Assembly: GCF_047971665.1 (NCBI RefSeq)
Contig: NZ_JBKEAA010000011.1
Coordinates: 76,455-140,454, forward strand
From: Castellaniella sp047971665
GTDB lineage: Bacteria; Pseudomonadota; Gammaproteobacteria; Burkholderiales; Burkholderiaceae_B
DNA: 64,000 bases
Direction of reading: 5' to 3'
The notes under the pieces: generated by a model
Seen by the model: the letters and a program-made list of their open reading frames with translations, nothing else
The model's database searches: none
Told to the model about the DNA's origin: nothing
Position numbers and translations under genes: made by a program
Shown: piece after piece, positions 7,658 to 16,080 of the stretch
How the letters are laid out: each line of letters begins with the position of its first letter
Position numbering within the stretch: the first letter of the stretch is position 1

Positions 7658-8607
7658 GCCCCAAGACGGGCGGCGATCTGCGTCTGTGGCAGCGGCTGGC
7701 GCTCGGCCTGCTGGGCGCCTCACTGGTGGCTCTGGCCGGCTGCGCCTCGCGCTCGGGCGGCTACTACAAGGACGACGGGCCAGGCAGCGACATCCCGGCC
7801 GACATCGCCGCCATCCCCAACGCCGTGCCGCGCATCGAGCAGCACGCCCCGGCCAATTTCCGCCCCTACGAAGTCTTCGGCGTGCGCTACACCCCCATTG
7901 CCGAAGACCAGTCCTACCGCCAGGAAGGCGTCGCCTCGTGGTACGGCCGCAAATTTCACGGGGAAAAAACCGCCAACGGCGAAACCTACGACATGTACGC
8001 CATGACGGCGGCGCATCCGACCCTGCCGCTGCCCAGCTACGCGCGCGTGACCCGGGCGGGCACCAACCGCTCGGTCATCGTGCGCATCAACGACCGGGGA
8101 CCATTCCACCCGGGGCGCATCATCGACCTGTCCTATGTCGCCGCCGCCAAACTGGGGCTGATCGGCCCCGGCAGCGGCCGGGTCATCGTCGAAGCCATCA
8201 CCAACGCCGACATCCGCGCCGGACGCTACCCGGCCACGCCCCGAACGGCTTCGGCGCCGGTACCGGTCGACACCGTCCAGACCCAGCCCGTCTCCCAACC
8301 GGCCGAACCCGTCGCCGCCGCCACGCCGCTGGCGCCCGTGCCCGCGGTCACCGAGCCGCCACGCGCGGGCGGCATCTACCTGCAATTCGGCGCATTCTCG
8401 TCGGCCCAGAACGCCCAGGCCCTGGCCCAGCGCGTCAACATCGAGGCGGCGGGTCAGGCCGAGCCCGCCACCGTCACGCACCAGCCGCCGCTCTACAAGG
8501 TCCGCATGGGCCCCTACCTGTCGCGCGACGAAGCCGCTCAGACCGCCTCGAGGTTGGCGGAATCCGCCGGGCTGAATCCCGTCATCGCGCTGGACCGGGG
8601 CCTCTAG
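7654..8607 (+). CDS. rlpA: septal ring lytic transglycosylase RlpA-like lipoprotein
   Basis: RlpA is an outer-membrane lipoprotein that cleaves denuded glycan strands at the septum. The 317-residue precursor has a lipobox LAGC with the lipidated cysteine at residue 30. A double-psi beta-barrel follows, with GVASWYGRKFHGEKTANGE and the VRINDRGPF segment. After a Pro/Ala/Thr-rich linker, a C-terminal SPOR domain (about 244-313) begins at GGIYLQFGAF and should bind denuded peptidoglycan. The start overlaps the rapZ stop by 4 nt; an upstream in-frame ATG inside rapZ is rejected because the lipoprotein signal begins here. Confidence 0.92.
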   Translation: MSPKTGGDLRLWQRLALGLLGASLVALAGCASRSGGYYKDDGPGSDIPADIAAIPNAVPRIEQHAPANFRPYEVFGVRYTPIAEDQSYRQEGVASWYGRKFHGEKTANGETYDMYAMTAAHPTLPLPSYARVTRAGTNRSVIVRINDRGPFHPGRIIDLSYVAAAKLGLIGPGSGRVIVEAITNADIRAGRYPATPRTASAPVPVDTVQTQPVSQPAEPVAAATPLAPVPAVTEPPRAGGIYLQFGAFSSAQNAQALAQRVNIEAAGQAEPATVTHQPPLYKVRMGPYLSRDEAAQTASRLAESAGLNPVIALDRGL

Positions 8608-8623
8608 GGCCGGTTCACACGCC

Positions 8624-9553
8624 TCAGGATGTCTCCCGCGCCAGCGCCCAGGCATACAGCCGGTCGCGCGCCAGCCCCGTGATCCGGGCACCGATCCGGG
8701 CCGCATCGCGCACGGACAGATCCTCCAGCAGCACCTCCATGACCCTGCACTGCTCCGGCGACAGCGCCTCGCCCGGGGCGTCGACCCGTTCGTCGGCATG
8801 CACCACCAGCACGAATTCCCCCTGCTCGCGATGCGCATCCTCATCCAGCCAGACCAGGGCCTCCCCTGCCGGCAGGGTCCGGATCTCCTCGAACCGCTTG
8901 CTCAATTCGCGCGCCACCGTCACGCGCCGGGCGGGACCGGCCGCAGCCAGGTCCCGCAGCGCCGCCCGCAGGCGGTGCGGCGTCTCGAATATCACCACCG
9001 GCACCGGCCAGGCCAGCCACCGTTCCAGCCACTTGCGTCGCGCCTGCGCCTTGGACGGCATGAATCCGGCAAAGGCAAAGCCGGGATCCTCATCGCCGGT
9101 CGCGCCGCTGGCCATGAGGGCGGCGACGACGGCGCTGGGCCCCGGCAACGGCACGACGCGGTAGCCAGCCGCCTGGACCTCGCGCACCACCCGCGCGCCC
9201 GGATCGCTGACGGCGGGCGCACCGGCATCGGACACCAGCGCAATGCGCTCTCCCCGGGACAACCGCCGGATGACGGTCTCGGCCGCCTCGCGCTCGTTGT
9301 GGCGGTGCGCCGCCAGCAATGGCGTCGCGACTCCCCAGGCCTCCAGCAGGGCCCGGGTGGTGCGGGTATCCTCGGCCGCAATCGCATCGCAGCGGCGCAG
9401 CGCCTCCCAGGCGCGCAGGCTCAGGTCTCCCAGATTGCCGATCGGCGTCGCCACCACGTACAGGCAGCCCTCTGGCCAGGACTGGGCCGCCACCAGATCA
9501 GCGTGACGTTTCCATGTCGGCCCGGTCTTTTCCCAGTCTGCGCTGTCCGTCAT
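8624..9553 (-). CDS. rsmI: 16S rRNA (cytidine(1402)-2'-O)-methyltransferase
   Basis: RsmI methylates the ribose of C1402 in the 16S rRNA decoding centre with S-adenosylmethionine. The 309-residue protein shows the tetrapyrrole-methylase-type fold motifs YVVATPIGNLGDLS (32-45), IAAEDTRTTRALL, LVSDAGAPAVSDPG and the LPGPSAVVAAL segment. The ATG at 9553 has a strong AGGAAGGA ribosome site; an upstream GTG/ATG would overlap yraN. It is divergent from yraN, as in many proteobacteria, and convergent with rlpA with only 16 nt between stops. Confidence 0.95.
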   Translation of the reverse strand: MTDSADWEKTGPTWKRHADLVAAQSWPEGCLYVVATPIGNLGDLSLRAWEALRRCDAIAAEDTRTTRALLEAWGVATPLLAAHRHNEREAAETVIRRLSRGERIALVSDAGAPAVSDPGARVVREVQAAGYRVVPLPGPSAVVAALMASGATGDEDPGFAFAGFMPSKAQARRKWLERWLAWPVPVVIFETPHRLRAALRDLAAAGPARRVTVARELSKRFEEIRTLPAGEALVWLDEDAHREQGEFVLVVHADERVDAPGEALSPEQCRVMEVLLEDLSVRDAARIGARITGLARDRLYAWALARETS

Positions 9554-9608
9554 ACTCGATCCTTCCTCATTGTGATCCCTGATTCCCGCCCATGCGGATG
9601 TGACCGCC

Positions 9609-10091
9609 ATGCCCGCCGATCCCTACGAAACCGCCCGGCAGGCCCAACGGCTGGCGGTCACGCGCCGTCGTCGTCGCCGCGCTGACCACCCCGCCCCCGT
9701 CAACGCCGCCTCGCAGAACGACCAGGCCGGTTCTCCGACCCAGCGCCAGGGACGCCGGGCCGAGGCCCGGGCCGCGCGCTACCTGGAAACGCACGGGGTC
9801 CGCATTCTGGCGGCCAACCTGCGTTGCCGCGCCGGGGAAATCGATCTGGTCGCCCGCGAAAACACCCTGCTGCTGTTCATCGAGGTGCGGGAGCGCCGCC
9901 ATCCCGGATTCGGCGGTGCCGCCGCCAGTGTAAACCGCGCCAAACAGACCCGGTTGATCCGGGCCGCCCGCCACTTCCTGCCCGGCATCGTCCGGCGGCA
10001 TTTCAATGGCCAGCCTCCGGCCTGCCGCTTTGACGTGGTGGCATTCGACACGGACCGACCCCGCTGGATCCGGGACGCCTTCCATACCTGA
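9609..10091 (+). CDS. yraN: YraN family protein (UPF0102)
   Basis: This is a 160-residue small endonuclease-like protein of the UPF0102 family. The core shows RQGRRAEARAARYLETHGVRIL, then RCRAGEIDLVAR and LLLFIEVRER, the restriction-endonuclease-like E..D..ExK arrangement. Here the ExK site reads EVRER, with Arg where Lys is common. The first 45 or so residues are basic (VTRRRRRRAD) and longer than in E. coli YraN. A GTG at 9600 is an alternative start. It sits between rsmI and gmhA as in other proteobacteria. The biochemical role of the family is not settled. Confidence 0.88.
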   Translation: MPADPYETARQAQRLAVTRRRRRRADHPAPVNAASQNDQAGSPTQRQGRRAEARAARYLETHGVRILAANLRCRAGEIDLVARENTLLLFIEVRERRHPGFGGAAASVNRAKQTRLIRAARHFLPGIVRRHFNGQPPACRFDVVAFDTDRPRWIRDAFHT

Positions 10092-10155
10092 GCGGGTCCG
10101 CAAACTGTTACGTTCGCGGGTTCTTTGACCGCACGCTCATGCGATAATCGGCCCC

Positions 10156-10749
10156 ATGGACATGACCTCCCGCATGACGTCGCATTTCGACGACGCCGTC
10201 GACACGTTTCGCGCCAGCACCCTCGAACTGGCGCCCGCTCTCGCGGCTGCCGTCGATCTGCTGTTCGGCGCGCTGACCAACAATGCGCGCATCCTGGCCT
10301 GCGGCAACGGCGGCTCGGCCGCCGACGCCCAGCACTTCATCGCCGAACTCGTGGGGCGCTTCGAGCGCGACCGCCTGCCACTGGCCGGCATCGCGCTGAA
10401 CACCGACACCTCCATCATGACCGCCGTGGGCAACGACTACGGCTTCAACGCCGTCTTCGAGCGGCAGGTGGCCGCGCTGGGCCAGCCGGGCGATCTGCTG
10501 GTGGCCATCACCACCAGCGGCAACTCGCCCAATGTCCTGCGCGCCATCGAGGCCGCCCACGAACGCGACATGCAGATCATCGCCCTGACAGGCAAGGGCG
10601 GCGGCCAGGTCAATTCGCTGCTCTACGAAACCGATATCCACCTCTGCGTCCCGCATGACCGCACCATGCGCATCCAGGAAGTCCATATCCTGCTGCTGCA
10701 TGCCCTGTGCGACGGCATCGACGCCTTACTCCTGGGAGACCCGCTCTGA
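10156..10749 (+). CDS. gmhA: SIS-domain phosphoheptose isomerase (GmhA/DiaA family)
   Basis: This is a 197-residue single SIS-domain protein. GmhA converts sedoheptulose 7-phosphate to D-glycero-manno-heptose 7-phosphate for the LPS core; the paralogue DiaA regulates DnaA. Visible motifs are ACGNGGSAADAQHFIAELVGRF, TTSGNSPNV and CVPHDRTMRIQEVHILLLHAL, with catalytic-type Glu and His. Local order yraN-SIS-BON lipoprotein equals E. coli yraN-diaA-dolP and Neisseria gmhA-BON, so either function is possible. A GATAAT lies 7 nt before the ATG and no Shine-Dalgarno is seen. The stop overlaps the next ATG. Confidence 0.85.
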   Translation: MDMTSRMTSHFDDAVDTFRASTLELAPALAAAVDLLFGALTNNARILACGNGGSAADAQHFIAELVGRFERDRLPLAGIALNTDTSIMTAVGNDYGFNAVFERQVAALGQPGDLLVAITTSGNSPNVLRAIEAAHERDMQIIALTGKGGGQVNSLLYETDIHLCVPHDRTMRIQEVHILLLHALCDGIDALLLGDPL

Positions 10750-11456
10750 TGTCCTCGTCCGCCCGTTTCTACGCCCGACTCCTGATCTGCCTTGCCAGTC
10801 TGGCCACCCTGTCGGGCTGCGGCCTGTTCATCGTGGGCGGTGCGGCCACCACGGCCGTCGTCGCCACAGACCGCCGCACGGCCGGCGAACAGGTTGACGA
10901 CCAGACGATCGAACTGCGCGTCAACAACGAGATGGAAAAAGCCTTCGGCGACAAGGCCCGTGTCTCGGGCATGGCCTACGCGGGCCGGCTGCTGCTGGTG
11001 GGCGACGTCGCCACGGATGCCGACCGGCAACAGGCCGAGACCATCGCCAAAGGCATCATCAAGGTCCGCTCGGTGGACAACTTCATCCGGATCGGGGACA
11101 TCACCGCGCTCAGCGTGCGCACCAACGATACCTGGCTGACCTCCAAGGTCAAGAGCCAGCTGGTCACCACAAAAGACGTGCCCTTCCGCACCATCAAGGT
11201 CACGACCGAGCGCGGGATCGTCTACCTGATGGGCAAGGTCACCGACGAAGAAGGCACACGCGCCGCGACGGTCGCCTCCGGTATCTCGGGCGTCAACAAA
11301 GTCGTAAAATTGTTCACGATCGTGGCGCGCGAAAGCCTGATCACCGAATCCGGCACACAGGATTCCGCGACGGCCACTGACTCCAGTTCATCCGACGCCT
11401 CCGCGTCGTCGCCTGCGGGCGGCGACAGTGGCGCCCAGACCATGCCCGTGCAATGA
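10749..11456 (+). CDS. dolP: BON-domain outer-membrane lipoprotein (DolP/YraP-like)
   Basis: This 235-residue lipoprotein has a lipobox LSGC (Cys24) and two BON phospholipid-binding domains (about 50-115 and 125-195). A Ser/Asp/Ala-rich tail of about 35 residues follows. E. coli DolP supports outer-membrane integrity and localises to division sites by binding anionic lipid. The start ATG overlaps the gmhA stop, and the stop overlaps the start of the TlpA-like gene. The low-complexity C-terminal tail is not in E. coli DolP. The family call is firm; the orthology name relies on synteny. Confidence 0.85.
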   Translation: MSSSARFYARLLICLASLATLSGCGLFIVGGAATTAVVATDRRTAGEQVDDQTIELRVNNEMEKAFGDKARVSGMAYAGRLLLVGDVATDADRQQAETIAKGIIKVRSVDNFIRIGDITALSVRTNDTWLTSKVKSQLVTTKDVPFRTIKVTTERGIVYLMGKVTDEEGTRAATVASGISGVNKVVKLFTIVARESLITESGTQDSATATDSSSSDASASSPAGGDSGAQTMPVQ

Positions 11457-11947
11457 AAAAGATACTGATCGGCCTGGCGGCCGTCGTCGCGATCGGCGCC
11501 GCAACCCTCTGGCAATCCCAGAGCTCCGCCCAGGCGGCGCCTGACGTCGCCTTCACCGACCTGAACGGCAATATCGTGACCATGCAGGAACTGCGCGGCA
11601 AGGTCGTGCTGGTCAAATTCTGGGCCACCAGCTGCACCACCTGCGTGGCGCAGATGCCCGCCACCATCCGTCATTACCAGGAACTGAAGGCACGGGGGTT
11701 CGACACCATCGCGGTGGCCATGCAATACGACCCGCCCAATTACGTCAAGAATTTCACCGACACACGCCAACTGCCCTTCCGGGTGGTCATCGACGCTCAG
11801 GGCAAGCTCGCCCAGGCCTTCGGCGACGTGAGCCTGACCCCCACGTCCTTCCTGATCGACAAGCAGGGCAACATCATCAAACGCTATCTCGGCAACTACG
11901 ACGAAAAGGCCTTCATGGCCACCATCGAACAGGCGCTGGCATCCTGA
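11453..11947 (+). CDS. TlpA/ResA-like periplasmic thioredoxin
   Basis: This 164-residue protein has an N-terminal signal anchor or signal peptide (about 4-28) and an AhpC-TSA/redoxin-like thioredoxin fold. The active site is WATSCTTC (Cys61, Cys64) and the cis-proline region is LTPTSFLIDKQG. Members act as periplasmic thiol-disulfide reductants, for example in cytochrome c maturation. Its start overlaps the BON lipoprotein stop, so it is cotranscribed with envelope genes rather than with a cytochrome maturation cluster. The partner is unknown. Confidence 0.85.
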   Translation: MKKILIGLAAVVAIGAATLWQSQSSAQAAPDVAFTDLNGNIVTMQELRGKVVLVKFWATSCTTCVAQMPATIRHYQELKARGFDTIAVAMQYDPPNYVKNFTDTRQLPFRVVIDAQGKLAQAFGDVSLTPTSFLIDKQGNIIKRYLGNYDEKAFMATIEQALAS

Positions 11948-11948
11948 C

Positions 11949-12854
11949 ATGACGAATACTGCCCAGGACACTCCTTCCCAAACATCGGCCTCCCTCAAGG
12001 CCGAGGTCCTCTCCGAGGCCCTGCCCTACATCCGCCGTTTCCACGGCAAGACCGTCGTCATCAAGTACGGCGGCAACGCCATGACCGACGAACACCTGCA
12101 ACGCAGCTTCGCTCACGACGTGGTGCTGCTCAAGCTCGTCGGCCTGAACCCGGTGGTGGTGCATGGCGGCGGCCCGCAGATCAACAGCGCGCTCAAGCGC
12201 ATCGGCAAGGAAGGCACCTTCATCCAGGGCATGCGCGTCACGGACGCCGAGACCATGGAAGTCGTCGAATGGGTGCTGGGCGGCCAGGTGCAGCAGGACA
12301 TCGTCATGATGGTCAACGAGGCCGGCGGCAAGGCCGTGGGCCTGACCGGCAAGGACGGCGGCATGATCCAGGCGCACAAAAAACTCATGCCCGACCCGGA
12401 ACACCCCGGCGAGATGCTGGACATCGGCTTCGTGGGTGACATCGAGCGGATCGAACCGGCGGTGGTCAAGGCGCTCCAGGATGACCAGTTCATCCCCATC
12501 ATCTCATCCATCGGCTACGGCGAGGATGGCCAGGCCTACAACATCAACGCCGATGTCGTCGCCGGCAAGATGGCCGAGGTCCTGGGCGCCGAAAAACTCG
12601 TCATGCTGACCAACACGCCCGGCGTGCTGGACAAGAACGGCCAGCTGCTGCGCAGCCTGTCGGCCCAGACCATCGACACGCTGTTCCAGGACGGCACCCT
12701 CTCGGGCGGGATGCTGCCGAAAATCTCCTCGGCACTGGACGCCGCCCGCTACGGGGTGAACTCCGTGCACATCATCGATGGCCGGGTTCCGCATTGCCTG
12801 CTGCTGGAGATCCTGACGGATCGCGGCGTGGGCACCATGATCAGTTCGCACTGA
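11949..12854 (+). CDS. argB: acetylglutamate kinase
   Basis: ArgB phosphorylates N-acetyl-L-glutamate, the second step of arginine synthesis. The 301-residue protein has VVIKYGGNAM, VVVHGGGPQIN, the DIGFVGDIE region and the late NINADVVAGKMAEVLGA ATP-site segment. The long N-terminal helix (KAEVLSEALPYIRRFHGKTV) is that of arginine-sensitive hexameric NAGK, so feedback inhibition by arginine is likely. It follows the TlpA-like gene by one base and may belong to that transcript. Confidence 0.96.
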   Translation: MTNTAQDTPSQTSASLKAEVLSEALPYIRRFHGKTVVIKYGGNAMTDEHLQRSFAHDVVLLKLVGLNPVVVHGGGPQINSALKRIGKEGTFIQGMRVTDAETMEVVEWVLGGQVQQDIVMMVNEAGGKAVGLTGKDGGMIQAHKKLMPDPEHPGEMLDIGFVGDIERIEPAVVKALQDDQFIPIISSIGYGEDGQAYNINADVVAGKMAEVLGAEKLVMLTNTPGVLDKNGQLLRSLSAQTIDTLFQDGTLSGGMLPKISSALDAARYGVNSVHIIDGRVPHCLLLEILTDRGVGTMISSH

Positions 12855-12885
12855 TGATGCTGCCGCGCCTGACCCGGCGGCTTGC

Positions 12886-13635
12886 ATGAGCCCGTTGCGC
12901 GCGCCCAGCACCCTGCGGCGGCGGCGGGCGCTCCAGCCCGACGATCCGGTCTGGCTGTTCGACCTGGACAACACGCTGCACGATGCCTCACGCGGCATCT
13001 TCCGGGCCATCGACCAGCGCATGGGCGCCGCCGTTGCCCAGGCGCTGAACGTGCCCGCGGACGAGGCCGATGCCCTGCGCCTGCGCTACTGGCAGCGCTA
13101 CGGCGCCACCGCCATCGGTCTGTCGCGTCATCACGGCGTGAACCTGCGCCAGTTCCTGGCGACCTGCCACGATTTCGACGTCGCGCCGCTGGTGCATGCG
13201 GAAACCGGCCTGGCCGCCCGCCTGCGCAGCCTGCCGGGCACGCGCATCGTGCTGACCAATGCCCCGGCCCACTACGCCCGCCGCGTGCTGAGCGCACTGG
13301 GCATCCTGCAGGAATTCGATGGCCTGTGGGCCATCGATCACATGATGCCGATGGGCCTGGCGCGTCCCAAGCCCTCGCAGGGCCTGATGCGCATGGTGGC
13401 CGCCCGGCTGGGTGTGCCCGCCCGCCGGATCATTCTGGTCGAGGATACCGAGCACAACCTGAAACCCGCCCGTCAGGCCGGCATGCGCACCGTCTGGCTC
13501 TATCATCCGGGCACGCCGTTTTCCCGCCAGCGGCGCGGCCGCAACCTGTACGTGGATGCGCGCTTCAACCGTCTGGGGTCGTTGCTGATGCAGGCGCGCG
13601 CCGGGCGCATACCGGGCAGGCAGGGTCGCGCCTGA
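12886..13635 (+). CDS. HAD-family pyrimidine 5'-nucleotidase
   Basis: This 249-residue HAD hydrolase is of the SDT1/pyrimidine-5'-nucleotidase type. Motif I is FDLDNTLHDAS with Asp26 and Asp28, motif II is IVLTNAP, the motif III lysine is in ARPKPS and motif IV is LVEDTEHNL. A gene of this kind after argB is typical of Burkholderiales, where slmA often follows; slmA is absent here. The last 71 nt overlap the 3' end of moeB on the other strand. The exact nucleotide substrate is an inference from family. Confidence 0.82.
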   Translation: MSPLRAPSTLRRRRALQPDDPVWLFDLDNTLHDASRGIFRAIDQRMGAAVAQALNVPADEADALRLRYWQRYGATAIGLSRHHGVNLRQFLATCHDFDVAPLVHAETGLAARLRSLPGTRIVLTNAPAHYARRVLSALGILQEFDGLWAIDHMMPMGLARPKPSQGLMRMVAARLGVPARRIILVEDTEHNLKPARQAGMRTVWLYHPGTPFSRQRRGRNLYVDARFNRLGSLLMQARAGRIPGRQGRA

Positions 13636-14362
13636 AACGGATCGTATGCCACTGCATGCGCAGGGCATCGACCGACAGCAACCGCCCCACCAGAGGCTCG
13701 CCCATGCCGATGATGAGCTTGAGAGTCTCGGCGGCCTGCACACTGCCCACCATGCCCACCAGAGGCCCCAGCACCCCCGTGGTGGCGCAACGCAGTTCCT
13801 CGACATCATCGGCCTCGGGGAACAGGCAGTGGTAGCAGGGCGCTTCCGCGTCCCGCAAGTCGTAGACGCTGACCTGACCGGAAAATTTGATCGCCGCGCC
13901 GGAGACCAGCGGCTTGCGGGCCGCCACGCAGGCGCGGTTGATGGCATGCCGGGTGGCAAAATTATCGCTGCAATCGAGCACCACATCCGTCTCCAGGATC
14001 AGTTCGCGCAAGCGTGACTCACCCAGGCGTTCCACCAGCGCCTGTACCTGAACATCAGGATTCAGCGCCCGCAGGGCATCCCGTCCCGACTCGGCCTTGG
14101 GTCGCCCCAGCCCATCCATGGCATGCAGGATCTGGCGCTGCAGATTGCCGAGCTCGACGACATCGTCGTCGACCAGCGTCATCCGCCCGACACCGGCGGC
14201 GGCCAGATACAGCGCCGCCGGAGAGCCCAGCCCGCCCACGCCGACGATGAGCACCCGGGCCGCCAGCAGACGCTCCTGCCCCTCGATGCCCAGATCGTCG
14301 AGCAGAATGTGCCGGGCATACCGCGTCAGCCGTGCATCATCCAGGACGGGCGCATCCTCCAT
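13565..14362 (-). CDS. moeB: MoeB/ThiF-type adenylyltransferase
   Basis: This 265-residue E1-like enzyme adenylates the C-terminal glycine of a ubiquitin-like sulfur carrier (MoaD or ThiS). The nucleotide site GVGGLGS is at 41-47, the DDDVVELGNLQRQ segment follows, and zinc-binding cysteines sit in CYHC and CPVC near the C-terminus. MoeB and ThiF are hard to separate by sequence, and no mo- or thi-gene is adjacent. The ATG at 14362 overlaps the ctpA stop (TGATG), implying coupling to the protease gene. The 3' end overlaps the HAD gene by 71 nt. Confidence 0.88.
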   Translation of the reverse strand: MEDAPVLDDARLTRYARHILLDDLGIEGQERLLAARVLIVGVGGLGSPAALYLAAAGVGRMTLVDDDVVELGNLQRQILHAMDGLGRPKAESGRDALRALNPDVQVQALVERLGESRLRELILETDVVLDCSDNFATRHAINRACVAARKPLVSGAAIKFSGQVSVYDLRDAEAPCYHCLFPEADDVEELRCATTGVLGPLVGMVGSVQAAETLKLIIGMGEPLVGRLLSVDALRMQWHTIRFRRDPACPVCARRAPASATTPDG

Positions 14363-15894
14363 CACGGCACCTTGATCAGACCGTCTGGCGTGACGCGGTA
14401 GCGTTCGACCCCGTCTCCGCCAGCATCATTCAGGGTTTTTTTTTCTCGCTTGGCGGGCTTGCCGGCCGCATCGTTGCCGGTTTCAGTCGCGGGCCTGGCC
14501 GCCGGACCCGAGGCCGCCGCCGTGACGCTGGGCGGCTTGACCTGCGCGGGATCGGACTTCAGGATCGGGCGGCCCTGCAGGGCATTGACGGCCTGGCGCA
14601 GCTGCCAGTCGTCGGCGCCGCCGAATTCGAACATCCTGATCTCGCCCTGGACGAAGTCGCCATCATCCGGCTCGTCCGCCTCCGGGGACTCGGTCTGGCT
14701 TTCCAGGTGGCGCTTGAGGTCGACCTCGCGCTGAATGCGGAACAGATTGCCAGCGGCGCTGTCGTCCACGACAACATCGGGAGAGACCCCCGTGTTCTGG
14801 ATCGAGCGGCCGCTGGGCGTGTAATAGCGCGCCGTCGTGAGCTTGATGCCCGTGTCCTTGTCCAGTTGGAGCACGGACTGCACGGAGCCCTTGCCGAATG
14901 TCCGGTTGCCCATGATGCGGGCGCGCCTGTAGTCCTGCAAGGCCCCGGCCACGATCTCCGACGCCGACGCCGAGCCGACGTTGACCAGCACCACCATCGG
15001 CACGGTCCGCGTCCAGGCAGGCAGTTGGTCGCCCTCCTCGACACCATGGTTGCTATTCAGGGAACGGGCATAGAACTCCTCGTTCGAGGAGGGAATACGG
15101 CCCTTGGTGGACACGACCAGCTTGCCGGGCTCGATAAAGGCGGACGTCACCCCGATGGCGCCGTCCAGCAGGCCGCCGGGATCGTTGCGCAGGTCCAGCA
15201 CCAGCCCCTTGGGCGCCTGTTTCCTGGACAGCGAGACCAGCATCCGCACCAGATCAGCGGTGGTCCGGTCCTGGAACTGGCTGATGCGCACGTAGGCAAT
15301 GCCGTGGTCGAGCATTTTGCCGCGCACGCTGCGGGTCTTGATCATTTCCCGCACGATATGGAATTTCAGGGGCTTGGGACTGCCGGCGCGCTGAATCGTC
15401 AGATTGATCGCCGTACCGGGTTCGCCGCGCATTTTTTTCACCGTATCGTTCAGGGTCATGCCTTTGGTGGGCTCGCCATCGACATGCGTGATCAGGTCGC
15501 CGGTCAGGATGCCGGCGCGGGCTGCCGGCGTGTCCTCGATCGGCGCGATGACCTTGGGCATGCCGTCCTGGGTGCCGATCTCGATGCCCAGCCCACCGAA
15601 ACCACCACGCGTGATGTCCTGCATCTGTTTGTAGGCTTCTTCGTCCAGATAGACCGAATGCGGGTCCAGATCCGCGAACAGACCCTTGATGGCATCGTCG
15701 ATCAGCATCTGGTCGGTGACGGACTCGACGTAACTGGATTTGATCGCACCATAGACATTGGCGAACTGCTGCAACGCCTTGAGCGGCAGGGGTTCGCCCT
15801 TCTGGGCAACGGCCGAAATCCCGAGACTGACCAGGATGCCCCCCAGAAAGCCCGCCAGAACCCAGCTCAACGATCGTTTGTTTCGAGTGCTCAT
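14362..15894 (-). CDS. ctpA: S41 carboxyl-terminal processing protease
   Basis: CtpA is a periplasmic serine protease that trims C-termini and, in Gram-negatives, degrades cell-wall hydrolases. The 510-residue protein has an N-terminal signal/anchor (about 8-30), a PDZ domain (about 90-175) and the S41 core. The Ser-Lys-Gln triad is visible: Ser310 in GSASASE, Lys335 and Gln339 in TFGKGSVQ. A long low-complexity tail (about 450-510) contains an A9 coding run (14436-14444 read on the minus strand) in the codons for GluLysLysThr. It lies downstream of envC, a common pairing that fits envelope maintenance. Confidence 0.93.
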   Translation of the reverse strand: MSTRNKRSLSWVLAGFLGGILVSLGISAVAQKGEPLPLKALQQFANVYGAIKSSYVESVTDQMLIDDAIKGLFADLDPHSVYLDEEAYKQMQDITRGGFGGLGIEIGTQDGMPKVIAPIEDTPAARAGILTGDLITHVDGEPTKGMTLNDTVKKMRGEPGTAINLTIQRAGSPKPLKFHIVREMIKTRSVRGKMLDHGIAYVRISQFQDRTTADLVRMLVSLSRKQAPKGLVLDLRNDPGGLLDGAIGVTSAFIEPGKLVVSTKGRIPSSNEEFYARSLNSNHGVEEGDQLPAWTRTVPMVVLVNVGSASASEIVAGALQDYRRARIMGNRTFGKGSVQSVLQLDKDTGIKLTTARYYTPSGRSIQNTGVSPDVVVDDSAAGNLFRIQREVDLKRHLESQTESPEADEPDDGDFVQGEIRMFEFGGADDWQLRQAVNALQGRPILKSDPAQVKPPSVTAAASGPAARPATETGNDAAGKPAKREKKTLNDAGGDGVERYRVTPDGLIKVP

Positions 15895-16000
15895 GCACGT
15901 TCCTAAGCGATGATCGGTTCGTCACGACAGCGCCATGCGCACATCGGACGACGGATGGTACATAGTACAGAAATTAAGCACGGAATTGGCTGCGGAAGAC

Positions 16001-16042
16001 GCTTGCAGGCCGTTCGGATGAGCTTGCATGCCGCTCGGATGA
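16001..16042 (+). repeat. two tandem 21-bp repeats between ctpA and envC
   Basis: Two adjacent 21-bp units (16001-16021 and 16022-16042) differ at two positions; both run from GCTTGCA to CTCGGATGA or TTCGGATGA. They lie about 40 bp beyond the envC stop in the 186-bp gap before ctpA. They could affect spacing of a ctpA promoter; no function is evident. Confidence 0.7.
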
Positions 16043-16080
16043 AACAGGCGCGAAGTAGTCCGCAGGGACTATTTCATGTC

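Noticed and set aside
10125..10148. TTGACC...GATAAT as a full promoter for gmhA
   Set aside because: The spacing is only 12 bp, too short for sigma-70; only the -10-like box is noted.
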